Assembly: GCA_013399855.1 (NCBI GenBank)
Contig: VXAY01002816.1
Span: 237,602-301,601 of the forward strand
Source of the DNA: Oxyruncus cristatus
Taxonomy: Eukaryota; Chordata; Aves; Passeriformes; Cotingidae
DNA length: 64,000 nt
Direction: 5' to 3'
Part shown: positions 33,261 to 46,656 of the stretch, one piece after another
How the letters are laid out: each line of letters opens with the position of its first letter
Numbering within the stretch: the first letter of the stretch is position 1
The notes under the pieces: model-generated
Seen by the model: the letters and a program-made list of their open reading frames with translations, nothing else
What the model was told of the DNA's origin: nothing
Database searches by the model: none
Made by a program: the position numbers and the translations under genes

Positions 33261-36200
33261 CTAGATGAGGAAGAGAACTTTCTTTGCAGACTCAAGTACA
33301 AAGTAAGTTTGGGATGGCATCATGTGGCAGCTGAGAGAGGGGCCAAGCTGAGGTCAGTGCTGGAGATGGCTCCTGGCAGAACAAGGGAAGGGAATTTGAC
33401 TGCTGAAGCTTCCCACTGAAATAGCTATTACAGATCTAGCTTTTAGGCAGATGGTGTTGTCTGGAATAGATATATTTGCCTCTGACTGAGTTCCTCATCA
33501 TCCCTAGGAGCACTTCTGCTCTAGCTGTGACCTTACCACATCTGGTAGAGTTGCAAGAACTGTTGAGGGGCAAGATATTTTAAATAGGGTCTGCTTGTTA
33601 GTGTTCTGCTTGAGAGTTTTGCATCAAATTTGGCAAAAAGATGATTTTTTTCTTCCACAGGTTGAAGGGGTTGAAATCTGGCCAAGTCATAATGATGAAT
33701 TTTGACCTTTTATTTTCCAAAGATTGAAACTAGAAGCTTAAATTAGAAGCTTTAGTCAGACTTGTAAAGGGTGCTCAAAAAAACCAAAGCAAAATGACTG
33801 GACCAGAACTAAAAAAAAAAAAAAAAATTTTGACCCAAACCAGACTTTTTTGAGCAGTGCAGGTGTCTCAGAAATGGCTTGCAGACTCTACAAGCACATA
33901 GGACCTCTTCACATTCCTAATGCTTTATATAGCACCTGCTTTATACAGCACCATCTTGGAAGACACTAAATCCTTTTTTACTAAAAGCTCTGGTGATGCA
34001 AATTAATGGCAGCCAATGGCAAATTATACTGAGTGAAAGCAACTGTCTAGTGGGGGGCAGAGGGGGACAGCAAAGCAAAGGGAAACCGAAAATCAAGTTC
34101 CCTCCTCAACTCCTGTCACACTGTGTCTTCCTACCAGCTCCTCAACTCTCCCCACTACTATAAGTTGTACTTTTTTGGGATTCTATTTCTTCATTCTCTC
34201 CTGAATTACATTGCTGAGATGGTGGGTCCTTATTAAGTGGGTTTTCTATCAGTATCCACGATGTTAAGAGCACAGATCGCATTTGCTTTAAATAGGAACC
34301 ACGCGTTCCTAAACTCCTTGGGCTTTCTAGGAAGACTTCCTACAATACAACTTGCAAATTGGCACAAAAACGTAAGAGTTTTCTATGGTTTCCTAATGAA
34401 ATGTGCAGTTAGCTTGGAACTTGGACGTGAGAGCTGGTTATGAAAGCAGGAGTAGTGACAGGCTTATATTTTTGCAAAGCTTTTTATCTGATCTTGGTGC
34501 CTTCTGCAGCATCTTGGTCTCCCAGCACATCTGGCAGGTACCTGTGTATGGATTACCTTCATGTGCTCTGCAGTCAAGCCAGAGAAAAGCCGAGTGACTT
34601 GACTAGCAATTTGTGACAAGTGGAAACAGAGCAGGGGACTCGAAAGATTAAATCCTGCAAACTTTATTTATGTGAGTAATTCTAACTGGTCTGGATCCTA
34701 ATTTCATGCCTTACTGCCTTAATCACAAAATGAGCCTTTCCCTGGGCAGCAAAGCAGTTCCAGAGGGGAAAGAGAAACACAAAGCCTGTCTCGCAGGAGT
34801 CATAACGTGCACACTGACAGCCCTCCAAAGGCTTTGAGCCTCCCTTTCCTAAGCAGCCATTTTGGGACCATCCTTGGTATTCACCCAGACAGATACTCCA
34901 GACTTCCAGCAAGGAATGGTTTATCTTTTGGCTGTTGGTTTTGCCGGGATTGTGCACAGTTTGCTTTCAAATGAAGCTCACAACGTGGAATTAAAATACA
35001 GTGTGTTCAGAATGTAGGACAAAATGGTAATTTAGAAGCAAGAAAAGATCTGGAAAGCCTGTAAGGGATATCAGAGAGGAGAAGTGGTTTCCATGACAAC
35101 AAATCCACCAAAATCTTTGCATTCATATTGATTCTAGTGATGGATGAGTCAATTTGGGGGCAGGGAAGGGGGGGAAAAAAGGAGAAAAATATTTAACCCT
35201 GATGAAGAATGCATTTTCCTTGGGAAAAAAAAAAAATATTACAGAAGTCTTTCTTCCTGAAGTCCTTAAGTCAGACCCCAGCTACAAGAGTCTTAACAAA
35301 AAGCCTGGCCAGCCTGGCTTATTTCACTGCAGTCTGGCTCAGTTTGGAAGGTGTTGTCTTAATTGTGCCCCCCAGCTGAACCAGGCGGGAGAGAATGATC
35401 TGCACATAAAGAGACTGAAACTGCCCGAATAAAATCATAGGGATGGGGGGGAGGTGTTTCCTCTGAGTGTGACAGAACGCAGCACTGCGTGGCTTCTCTG
35501 AGCAGTGAAGAGCAGGGCAGGAATGAGCTGTGCATGGGCAGTGGAGCACCTTCGGACAGCTCTCTGCTCTGCTCTGTTGTTCACAGAGCACTTTTGTCCC
35601 CTTTCATCTGTGTCTTAGCTGGTTTTCCATTTCAGACCAGGCAGTGAGCGACACACACGAGCATTTATATGGCTGTCCTGGTGCTCTGAGCCAGGTGTCA
35701 AGTGCTTCAGGAGCACAGACTCAACTGCTTTAGCAGCTTTGCCATTCTTGAGTCATGATATCATTGGAAATTAGCCCCTTGTAATTTCCTACATACTTTT
35801 GTGCTTTTTAAAATCTTCCCTGTGCGTGCTTTTTTAAAAAGTGTGCTGCTCTAAGGCTTAGTTGTGTATATGAGGAGAATGAAACAAAGGAAAATGGATC
35901 AATCGTCTCAAGTCTTCAGTAAGAAACGTTTCAAGAGAAACCATTCTGTGCTGTGTGATCTCATGTGGATCCATACACACCTCAGATAACCCATAACTGC
36001 TTCTTGCAGTCACTGACACAAAGCAACCCAACTTTCATTAACAACTCCAAAAAGCATCCTTTAATTATGCTAATTTACTCTTGAACATTTCCCGTTCCGT
36101 GCATGCCTCAAACACCTCTGCTCCATTAAAGAAACGGCCACGTCATCTCTTCAATGTAATCAATGCTTTTGCGACTGGACTGAGACCTTCTTGCAGTCTG

Positions 36201-38766
36201 TGGACCTTGAAGACTGAGTTATCATTTCCCCCCACGCAGAAAAGGCAGGAAGAGGTTTATTGTGCTGTAGCTGAAAGCAAAAGCAGAAAATAGTGCTTCT
36301 CAGGGCAGCCAGCAAAAGCCCAGTGCTCTGAGATCTCTGACATCTCCCAGAGCATCACTTCCCAGAAATCCATGCCCAGGCCTGATCTTACACTAAGAGC
36401 TATTTCTAATACCTGCCCTATAACAGGGTGGTGGGTACACAGATTTAAGGACCTGATTTGTGGCTTTGCGCTGCTGTGTCAGCAAGAAAGGGCAAAGGTA
36501 GGAACACAAATGCAGAGGCACAAAGGTACTCCTCAGAGCAGAACTGGGCAGCAGAGAAGGAGGTTTTCTGGAAGAATTTTAGGGTTTAAAACACCCAACT
36601 ACTTGAGGGTGAGAGTTAAGGAGAAGTGATTTGCTGACTGGATTACGAGAACCTGAGCTGCCTCTTGTAGGAGCAGTGTAGGGCTTTGTTTTCAGAGAGA
36701 CCTGGGGTCTGAAAGGTCTGCTGACCCAAGGCTGTTTTCCTTGCAAGGTGGTTAATTCATAAATCCTACTGTCTTGAGGTTTTTAATTCCCAGGGTTAAT
36801 ACATTTCTGTTCTTAAATGGACAATGAGCTGAGACACCAATATGACTTATTTTAAGGCAGTGAAAAAAATATGAGGATACGACAGGTCTTTAATGTAGCA
36901 TTTGTCATTTTTTTCAACATAATACTCTCATTATGAAGACTGAAATCGAAACTGTAGAAAGAGCCCATTAATCACCATGGAATGGCCTGTGGAAGTACAC
37001 GGTGGGATTCTCCTGAGCTCTTTGCTAGCAGCAACACAAATGAACCGATGATGCATCACATGATACCTCTTCCCATGCAATATTCTGTCTCACTGAAACT
37101 CAGATTAATTGTGGTTGGTGTCTAATGGTAACACATGGGACACTGTTAGCAAGCAGCTCTTTGGTTTCTTACACTTCCCTCGCTGTTCAAGATCTACTTA
37201 GGTTTTGTGACTTAATCTGATTCTCACCACGTACACATCTGGAGCTTGAGGTGAGGAGTGACTGAAAAATGAAGCTGCTTTTCCTACAGAAGTCATGATG
37301 AAACTCATACCATTAGTGGAGTCAACAACAACTGAAAAGAAGTGTAACACTGGTGAAAAATATGTCTTGGCTTCCATGCAACAATAAGTCACACACGAGG
37401 ACTTGGAAAGTCTCGGAAAAAAGACAAGAGAGTAGTATGTTATAGCAATAAAATCACAGTTTGTGTGGAGGTTAACTGAGACAGCAAATGAACACTGCCA
37501 GAACGTGAGCAAGGGGCAACCAAGGAAAATAGCAGAAAGCAGAGTTAAAAGTTGACAAAAAGAAAACATTTTTGTCACAGTCCATAATTAGACTTTGAAA
37601 ATATTTGCGTTGAAAACAGGAGGGCACCTGCTTCCTTCTCTGTTCCTGGAGACTTCTTCCAGCTGGGGTGGGAGAGCAAGGTCTGAAGGGCTTTGAAGGA
37701 AGCACCACTGCCCTTGCCTGGCTGGGCACCTCTTGCCTCGAGGTAGTAGCACCTTGGTCCTTTTAATATGCGTCCTCTTCCCTGTGTCCCACACCCCGCT
37801 GCGGGCACAGCAGCTCAGGGGCAGAAAAAGCACTATGCCCCGTTGAGAAGCAATGGATGGAAACTACTGTTTCAGTGAAAGTGTTAACTTTCCATTCTCC
37901 CTTCCGTATTTTGGAGGTCACACCGGTTTGCAGTCTTAGCACTTAGTAAATGAAGCTTCAATTGCATCTACAAAGAAACCAACCGTCAAGTCTCTGATTT
38001 TGAATTCACAGAAGCTTTATTCCTATGGAGGACTTGGATAAATTTGTGATTTAAATGGAAATATGTCTTATTTGACTTTTAGGTCCTTCTGAAACCTACT
38101 GGAAGAGCTGAACGTGGCATTGTGCAAGCAGCTGGCACTACATCTACCCTTCACAGTACAACAACGGTGACCATTATCTAGATTTAAGGACACAATACGT
38201 TTTAAGTAGCTGTTCGTGAGGTTCTTCCACACCTTTAGACAGTCTGTGGATTAATTAAAAGAGTTTCACACCATCTTGTTTTATAATAATAGTGGAAAAG
38301 AAACAAAGCAGGTAGATGAGGGGACTGAATACCCCAGTGACAAGTCAATGTTAGTGCCCTGCTTGCACCACTTAGTTCATTTTTAGGAGGAAAAGTCTTC
38401 CCCTTCAAACAGGGAGAGAGAGCTGGACTATGAGTGCAGGTTCTATGTACAAGAGAAGAATTCAAAACCTGGACATGAGTAAAGCTGTGGAGAGGTTTTT
38501 TACTGTCTCTCTGCATACAGAGAGACACGTTCACCTTTAAGTAACAATTTCTCAGAAAATTTCTTTTTAAGCAGCAGAGAGCTCCTCTGCTGCAACTTGA
38601 CACATTTTCCTTGAAGTCAGTGAATTTAACTAGGGGAGAATCTAAATCACAGTAGTTAGCACTGCTTTGATATTCACAAATTATGCTCTTGAAATGGATA
38701 TAAAAATCACAGTTATCCCTCGTGAGAATAAACAAGGGCTCTCAAAGCTCAGCAGGCATTTTGCAG
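33261..38766. other. Long non-coding stretch, nothing recognised
   Basis: Unique sequence with scattered A runs (about 33811-33827 and 35225-35236). The longest minus frame (38235-38735) opens at TTG and has no motif. A splice-acceptor-like ttttttcttccacag near 33645-33660 leads into only 14 open codons. No gene, RNA or transposon supported. Confidence 0.38.
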
Positions 38767-38859
38767 CGTGTGAGAGCATTTCAGCACACTGTGGAACCCA
38801 GCAATGAACTGCCTGTGCAGGAGCTCCACGGAAAAATGACACAGAGGTTTGTCTCAGAG
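38767..38859 (+). other. Possible 93-nt exon (phase 0-0) with a consensus donor
   Basis: The donor CAGAG/GTAAGT at 38860 is close to ideal. Upstream, 31 codons are open back to an AG at 38765-38766 (peptide begins RVRAFQHTVEPSNEL and ends MTQRFVSE). The acceptor tract (aggcattttgcag) is weak. Its length is a multiple of three. No family recognised. Confidence 0.12.
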
Positions 38860-40532
38860 GTAAGTGGGTCAGGATGTTTAGCAGGTTGTTTTGCACCAGC
38901 GCAGTAAGCTGGGAGTGGAGTTGACTCCAGAAAGTGATTGCTGGATGCAGTACATTCTGTTCATTTATTCGTCTACAAATCAGGCTTCCTTAATAATCAA
39001 CGTGGGAAAGGTTTGGCCCTGGGGAGTTGTGTCCCCATAAAGACAATACAGCTGCGTCCTTCATCAGCTGCTCTGTGGGAAAACCTCGGTGGGGAGGTAA
39101 AACAGGAACAAAATAACAGGACAAGAGACAGCCTTGTATTGAAAACCAGACATCAGAACCAGGAGCTGCAATGTGGACACTCTTCACTAGTCATGGAATT
39201 AAGCAAGGGATGCTGGTAAATCTTCTCTTGTTAGGGCCAAACATGTGTGAGACAGGAGATTTCAGGCTCTCAGTGTCCTCTTATCTTTCCTTGGCAATTC
39301 ACTGGCCCAAGTGAAAATGGTCTCATGGGTTGCAGGAACACTAAGGAGAGCCTGGGAGGCACAAAAACCCTCCTAAATTTCTAAGGATGGTGAAAATGTG
39401 GGTGTAAAACACCTAAATAAAGGTACAGCTATGCCAAAAAAATGCATTAGGAGTGCAGGTTTTGTATCTGTAGTTATAATGCTAACTGATCCTGTGATTT
39501 ACTGATGGTAAAATCTTAGATATTAAGCCACTTACTAAATTCCATTTCAAAAGCTAAGAGAATTTTCCTTGAAGAACTTTGCGGATTTGTAATTTAATGC
39601 AGATACAAAGTGCCTAACAGACATGTTTGAGATGATATTTAATATTTTTTTCTATTCTGTACAACAGACATGACAGTATAAAAACAATCCCGTGGTTGTG
39701 TTTAAACAGCTCCCACAGTAAATCCCAGGCACAAACACAAATCCAAACTAATTAAAGCAAGGCAGGTATTAAAACACTTCTTTGTGAGCTAAGTGCTGGT
39801 GGATTTGGGAGCTTCGATAGTGGATAATGCTAAATGGATTTTAGTCTGCTGTTGCTGACTGCTTTTTTTTATTTCAATATAGCAACATCTGGTTAAGTCA
39901 GGCATTAGTGGGATATGTCCCTGTCACATGCCTCCATGGTAAATACAGCGTGCTGGGACTTTTTTTTCCCAAATAGTCAGTCCTGGTACCAGCAAATAGC
40001 TTAGGGAATGCTACCAGTGTTAAGGAAAAATAGGAGGAAGAAACCTGAACATGCTGCATTCCCAAAAGGAAGGTACTGCATGTAAGACATATCATTTTGA
40101 TATATATACAATAGTATTTTAAAGTTTGAAATCTACAGAAACAAAGCCCCAAATATTAGTAGTGGTAATGAGAGGTTGTCAGATGATAATACTTTAAAAT
40201 GCTGTATCTATAAATACTTTGCATTTCCTTTAAAAAGTGGTGCGTGGGGGGGAGAGTATTTATTTATTTGTATATGTTGCCACTGGCACATTCCAGAATC
40301 CCTCAGCAACTGATGTGTTGACTATTTACCCATGATTTCCATGAAGCCATTTGGAGCAAAGTGCATGTGTCAATGTAGATAATGATTGGATTAGCAGAGA
40401 GGATAATGGATTTATGCGAAAAGGCACCAGGATTTGTGTTATTTTAATGTGCATCTCAATTGCTCACAGCAAAGGAAGAGGAAATAGTAAGTCATGAAAT
40501 CTCAGGGAGTGCCAAAATCCAAATGTAATAAA
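38860..40532. other. Non-coding stretch, nothing recognised
   Basis: Unique, AT-rich toward 39400-40300. Nothing supported. Confidence 0.4.
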
Positions 40533-40595
40533 AATATCAGGGCTGCTTTCAGGAGAAACCTGGATGTGATAACAATATCAGGGCTGCTTTCAGGA
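40533..40595. repeat. 22-bp direct repeat, 41-bp period
   Basis: aatatcagggctgctttcag followed by ga occurs at 40533-40554 and again identically at 40574-40595. A local duplication of unknown origin. Confidence 0.8.
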
Positions 40596-42069
40596 AAGGG
40601 CTCCTTTGCAGCTTTCTGCAATAATAATAAAGTCTCAAAGCCCCAAGCAATGAGCACCCTGTGAGGGGCTGTAATTGCTGCCGTCTGTGGTCCCTGAGGT
40701 TCGTGGATCAGTTGAGCAGCCATGTGCACACCCCAGCCTAGTGCCAGGGACCCAAAATTACACTGCAGGCTCACAAATGTGCAGCACTTGGAGTAGATCC
40801 ACACCCAAAACCCCAGAAGACTATTTGAGTGCAAAGGCATTCCAGATGGGAATTTAAATGCTAAATTTCATGTCATGTTATTTAGCAGGTTGGTTTATCC
40901 CTCATTTGTTTACCATCTGTCTTTATTTCAGAAAAAAATATGTGTAACTCATCACCCTACAAACCCAGAAAATATTGCTACCTCGAACAAAAGGTGATCA
41001 CTAGAAGAGGCAATTTCAGAATAATTACAAATTATAATGACACAATTAGGGAAAAGTTTGGTTTGCAGTTTTTTTTTTAGTTAGTAAAACCAGGACTAGC
41101 ACTCCTGCTCTGACTTTTTTGTTGTGTTTAGGTATTTCGCTTTTGTTTCTTCACACTCAACTGATTGGATGGCAGAGCATCTGTCTGGTAAATCTGTGAT
41201 ATGAACAGATCATAACCAATAGGAACAAAAATGGACTAAGAAGACAATGTATTCACTTTGTTGGCAAAGAGTGTTTTCAACTGCATTTATCGTTTAATTT
41301 CTGTCACTGCCAATTTGGGAGTGAAACTCTGTACATAAAACTTTAGCATACAGGGGGAAAGGGCAGCTACTTATCTGCCAACAAATAATGAACTGCTCTT
41401 TGCTCACCTGAGTTTTGTTAGGGAGGGAAAATATGGGGACTTCTCCAAACAGGAAAAGAATGGCGAAAGCCTAAAAAACAGTATAAAAGAAATGCAGTGA
41501 AACATAATATAGTTTTTGATTTAGCTGTTCCTCTACTAACAAAAATGAAATATGGCACACTCAACAGTCATTACTTATTTTGAAAATTTAGTTAAATAAA
41601 ATAGTTGTTCTTTTAGTCTCCCTGTTTTCCTATGGAATAGGCATAGTACAGTTTTTAAGACATTTAGGTCAGTACATCTTTTTACAGCTTTTATTCCAGC
41701 ACTCAAATGTGACAATCCTGCTGTATTGAATTATGCTCTTGTCACTGGTCAGAAAAATTTTATTAAATTCATAGGACCAGAGGGACCATTTTGATAACCT
41801 CCTAGGGAGTTTTAGATTTCAGGAGTTGATTCTTACCATTTCCTGGTCTGCTAGATTGAAAAAAATAATTCTTCTCAGATAGCCCATGGTCGAAGTGGCA
41901 GCATCACTCTTCAGGTCACAAGGTAACACTTGTGATTCCTGACACACGTGGAAATGTTTGGGGGTTTTTGGGGCTTTTGGGTATTGTACCTTTGGCAGCA
42001 TTTTCACAGCGTTCTCCTGGAGAAACTGGCTGCTCATGGCTTGGGTGGGTGTACTGTTCCCTGGGTAAA
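40596..42069. other. Non-coding stretch with one possible minus-strand exon
   Basis: AT-rich unique sequence apart from the splice-flanked 41408-41470 segment listed separately. The 3' boundary is the start of CR1 homology. Confidence 0.4.
41408..41470 (-). other. Possible 63-nt minus-strand exon
   Basis: Read on the minus strand, a strong acceptor (tttcttttatactgttttttag, AG complementary to 41471-41472) leads into 63 bases and a consensus donor CTCAG/GTGAGC (complement of 41402-41408). Two frames are open; one reads AFAILFLFGEVPIFSLP, hydrophobic. It matters because a promoter at the CpG-rich right edge reading leftward would place its exons on this strand. Pseudo-exon is the default reading. 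Confidence 0.12.
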
Positions 42070-43043
42070 ATACTGGCTGAATGGCCAGGCCTGAGGAGTG
42101 CTGGTGAACGGTGCTGGACCCAGTTGGTGGCCGGTTCCCCAAGGCTCAGCTCTGGGGCCAGTCCTGTTTAATATCTTTATCAATGATCTGGACGAGGGGA
42201 TCGAGTGCTCCCTCAGTGAGTTTGATCTGCTGGAGGGCAGGAAGGCTCTGCAGAGGGATCTGGAGAGGCTGGATCCATGGGCTGAGGCCAATTGTATGAG
42301 GATCAGCAAGGCCAAGTGCCAGGTCCTGCACGTGGGTCACAACAACCCCCTGCAGCTCCAGGCTGGTGGATGAGCAGCTGGAAAGCTGGAAAAGGACCTG
42401 GGGTGCTGGTGACAGAGGCTGAACACGAGCCCAGGTGGACAAGAAGGCCAAGGGCACTTGTCTTGGATTAGCAATAATGTGGCCACAGGCCCAGGGCAGT
42501 GACTGTCCCCTGTGCTGGGCACTGGTGGGGTCACACCTCAAATCCTGAGGGCAGTTTGGGGCCCTTCGTGACAAGAAAGACCTTGAGGAGCTGGAGCGTG
42601 TCCAGAGAAGGGAACGGAGCTGGGGAAGGGGCTGGAGCACAGGTCTGATGAGGAGCAGCTGAGGGAGCTGGGGGGGCTCAGCCTGGAGAAAAGGAGGCTC
42701 AGGAGGGACCTTCTGACTCTCCACAACTCCCTGGCAGGAAGGGGGAGCTGGAGGAAGGTCAGGCTCTTCTCCCAGGTAATAAGTGCCAGGATGAGAGGAA
42801 ATGGCCTCAAGTTGCACTAGGGGAGGTTTAGATTGGATATTAGGGAAAATTTCTAGACAGAAAGGGTTGTCCAGCCCTGGCACAGCTGCCCAGGGCAGTG
42901 GTTGAGTTCCCACCCCTGGAAGTATTTAAAAGATGTGTAGATGTGGCACTTGGAGACATGGCTTAGTGGACTTGGCAAGGCAGGGTTAACTAATGGACTC
43001 GATGATCACAAGTCTTTTCCAGCCTAAGTGATTCTGTGATTCT
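42070..43043 (+). mobile_element. CR1 LINE, 3' half (RT C-terminus plus 3' UTR), dead
   Basis: Sense-strand CR1 about 970 bp long. The 5' part still translates as reverse-transcriptase C-terminal sequence: [19 protein letters not shown] at about 42128-42190, then after a gap [20 protein letters not shown] and [10 protein letters not shown]. The segment that normally carries the catalytic FADD box between these blocks is deleted at about 42221, so the enzyme is lost. Frameshifts follow, then the 3' UTR (gcacagctgcccagggcagt, ggactcgatgatcacaagtc) and the tail attctgtgattct at 43031-43043. The 255-codon frame on the opposite strand is an antisense artefact of this GC-rich element. Confidence 0.96.
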
Positions 43044-44472
43044 AACTGGGAGAACATAGTGCAAGTGACAAAAATGAATTCAGAACTATTCACAAGACGC
43101 AGCTGTAGAGAGAAAAAAAAAGGGAGAAAAAGAAAGAAAGACTGACATTTCATCAGTTGTATTTGTGGGGGATCATAAGGAGTGGTTTATCCTTTGAAGA
43201 GATCTGTACCTTCAGTGCTACTAGCTGAACTACCTGCTACCTGCTGAGTGCATATTTGCTCTTTGCTCTCATCTGCTCTACCTTACTCTAGCTGACTCTG
43301 TCTCCATCTGGGAGAACTACATTGACTAACCTCTGAATTTAGAGGTTAGAATAATTAAAATAGATACGATTTACCTGGGGTTGTAAAGCCTGTGTGTATT
43401 CCCCAGTCCCACAAACAACAGCTCCTGCTGTTGAAATTCAGGGCAGTCAAAATGCTGGATTTATCACTGAAATCTGACTCTAACATAATCTGCAAGTGAT
43501 GTTGTGCATCAGTCTGTGCCAGTGTCAAGGGAACAGAGACTTATTGCTTCCAGAGGAATTAATGGGTAGGAGTAATTCACTCCCTTCATACTAATGGCCA
43601 AAGCTTTCTCTGTATCACACCATGTCAACATAATCCCAAGAACCAGAAATTCACATCTCATTTAACAAAACTTCTCACTTTCCTCCTCTTTGAATAACCT
43701 ATTTTAACACCCTGAAGGTTCAAAAGGAAAGGAAAGAGGATTTCTGTTTCAGGATGAGAAGCAGTTTTTCCCTGGACCTTTGGATCTCGGATCCGCAGAT
43801 ACTCACAGGCTACATGTGCATCCAGAGGATCTGGCCTTTCTGGGTAAGGAATTCCCTGGTGTACACACACATAGAACTCCCTGCACTGCACTGATAGCCT
43901 GGCAGCCCCTGGCTACTGTCATTCCCTTCATGTTTTGGCAGCTGGAGCAGGTTAATGCAGAGCTGTCCCTGTACAGAATATGCTCCAGCACGGCCTTATG
44001 CTCGGTGACAGTTTCTTTTCCTGCCTTGCCACCTGGGCCCAGAACTTTCCCCCCCATGAAAGTGTTTAAACTTCCAGAAGTCCAACTTCTCCTCAGCAAA
44101 TCTCTTTCCGGGATCCTGCTCTTTAGGCTTTCAATGACTTAATTAGTTTCACCTGTGCAAATTCATAGGTGGCTGACTCCTTAAGCCTAATTTTCTGTGC
44201 TTAAAAATCCTAAGACATATGTCTAAAATGAAGAGGCTATTTTAAAAGAGTAGTAAAGGTTCTTTACATTTTATATTACTCAAAGATAATGAAAAACTTA
44301 AGAAACAGCTGATATTACACTTGCTGTAGAACTCTTGTAAGGAATTTGCTGATTCTGCCATCCCTGTCAAAGTAGAACCCTAATGTGACCTGATATCCCA
44401 AGGAAAGGAGAAACAGCTGCAAGAATGTGAACAAGAACCAAGAGACAGGGACTCTGGTGTAGACTTTGCCTT
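43044..44472. other. Non-coding stretch after CR1
   Basis: An A/G-rich tract (about 43111-43140, gagaaaaaaaaagggag and aaagaaagaaag) is followed by unique sequence. Frames at 43658-44142 on both strands overlap and have no motif. Confidence 0.4.
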
Positions 44473-44510
44473 GCCTGTGCCTCAGTTTCCCAATCTGTGC
44501 AACACAGGGC
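44473..44510 (+). mobile_element. Possible MIR/CORE-type SINE remnant
   Basis: gcctgtgcctcagtttccca followed by atctgtgcaacacaggg resembles the conserved 3' part of tRNA-derived MIR/CORE SINEs. Only about 35 bases are recognisable, so this may be chance or a relic of an ancient amniote SINE. Confidence 0.25.
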
Positions 44511-46656
44511 TACAAAATTTGGCTGGGTCAAGCCTAACAAATGCAATGCAGTCATATCAAAGGAGGTAAAATAGAAATTGGGGCTTCGTGTCCAGTCATA
44601 CACATTAAAGTAATTTCTAAAACAAGTTCTTGAAAAGTCAGAAACTAGTTTATAACATTAAGGCATTGTCAACCCATTCTGCAAATGGCAGAATAAATGA
44701 GAGGATCAGAGAAGTAGGTAGAACATAAAGTGATGTGGCTTCATGAGATTAAGTTCTGCACAGAGGGATGTAGAACTAGGGTGTTGTATTATTGTGCAAA
44801 TAAAAAGGCAAAGAGGGGAGTCTAGGTTGTAATGGAAACTGTGCTTCAGGGCCAAGGACTGCTGTGACTCCAGATGTCAGGAGTTTGTTAAACATAACAC
44901 AAAACAACATAAAATGTAAAAAATGCAACTGGAACAAAAGGTTAGGCTGTCTCTCTCCATGCCTCAGTGAGGAGAATGGGAAGAACAACAAAAACTTGGC
45001 AGCTGGGCCTTCTCAGATCTTGCTGGCGCTCTGCGAGTGCCCCCATCGCCAAGGCAGTTGTGTCACTACACAAGCAGCACCCTACTATTAAGCAAATAGA
45101 GCCTCTCTCATCCCACCACGACATAAACAGTCCCCTACCATGGCAAAAACATCCTTTCACTGCTGTGTAGCCTCTCTCTCTCTCCAGCACAGCACCCCAC
45201 AACTGCATTACAGCTCCGTTACACAACATGTCCCACTCCCTCATTGAGTGGAAAGTTTAAGAAAGCATTACTGAACTAAACAAACAGGCCTGATGGCTCT
45301 GCTTTTTTTTCCAAGCTTCTCCAACTTTCCTCCATCTTCACGTTCTCTATCAATGGGCCAGGCTCACTTTTTCCAGGGAACAACGTTACGGATAAACCTG
45401 GATCGCTTTGTACAAAGGTCGTACGTGAAGCCTTGGGAGAAAAACACCCTGTGTGGCCCAACTGTCCGCTCTGCTCTCCTGGTGCTCACCTGGGGCTGCT
45501 CTGATCCCCCTGAGTAAGAACATTCCTTCCAGAAGAATAGCCTGGACCATTAATGTGGCCCTAATTCCCAGTAAAGATACATCAAAGACAGTCTTAGAGA
45601 TTCTCCCACTAAGAAATCAGGTAATGAGGTGAAAGGGGCAGGACTGGGATTCTAGCTCAGAAGGATAATGAGATTTCAAAGTTTCAGCTATGTTTCTAGA
45701 TGGGAAAAAAAAAAAAATCCTCAGATTTTGAAAATGATATTCTGAATTTGGCTTTTTTAAAATGCCTGTTCTCTTCTAATTCAACTTAAAACCAGTAAAA
45801 ATTCGAAGCAGCCAGTTGCAAACTGTGAAATAAAAATCAAGGCAGGTAAGAAAGGAGGAAATGGTAACAAATTTTATTATACCAGCTGCTAAATAAGTCA
45901 GGTTTTGAGCATGAATATTCCTGCTTCAGATTTGAAACAGAAACAGACCCCTTTCTATCTGATCTAACGAAAGATATTAAGTCTCTCATTCTTGCCTTAT
46001 TCATATGTTTAGGCCTCTTCTGCCACAATAAATTGTAAGAATAGAATATTTCTGTCAGAAAATGATATGTCAACAGTGTTAGTACTTCTTTCATTTAAAC
46101 ATACTGCTAGAAGAATGCTGGTTTTGTCAAACTTTTTCAGTAGGCAGGGACTTTCAGATTCTGAATAAAAATTGAATTTAGCAAAAATTACCAGTGTTTA
46201 AAAGTAATACATAAAGATTGGTAAATGTGTTGATAAGTTTCATTTGGGAAAAAAGCAGAGTGGAAAAGGATCAGAAAATAAAACAAAGAGATACAGCAGA
46301 GGCATTGCATAGAGCCTGAGATCCTGTGGCAGTCTCAAACCGCAGGAAAAGGCTGAGAGAAATGATACTGTAAAAGTCAATTTTTTGGGCAATTTTTTCC
46401 AAGAGTAGAACCATCTGTAGCTGAATTTGGAGTCACATGACTTTGAGCACAATTGAGTCTCCAGCTGTGATCAGAAAATTTGTGACTAAACATAAAAAAA
46501 AAAATCCCAAACATAGGGCCCTCCCCAGTTTCTGTTGGGGCTCTCCATAATTTTGAAAAGATCCACATTTATTTTTCCTGGGCTTCTACACAGATACAGC
46601 AGGGGATCTCTGTCAAGATCTGTTTGTTCTTCCTGACTGTTTTTGCTCATACCCAG
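44511..46656. other. Non-coding stretch, nothing recognised
   Basis: Unique sequence with A runs (45703-45717, 46494-46503). No repeat, RNA or exon supported up to the acceptor at 46655-46656. Confidence 0.4.

Noticed and set aside
33645..33710. Good acceptor ttttttcttccacag
   Set aside because: Only 14 open codons follow and there is no donor.
38235..38735. 166-codon minus-strand frame
   Set aside because: Opens at TTG, not ATG; no splice or poly(A) context; peptide composition matches local base composition and no motif is seen.
42146..42913. 255-codon minus-strand open frame, the longest in the window
   Set aside because: It is antisense to a CR1 LINE; GC-rich CR1 sequence is stop-poor on its complement and the peptide has no independent support.
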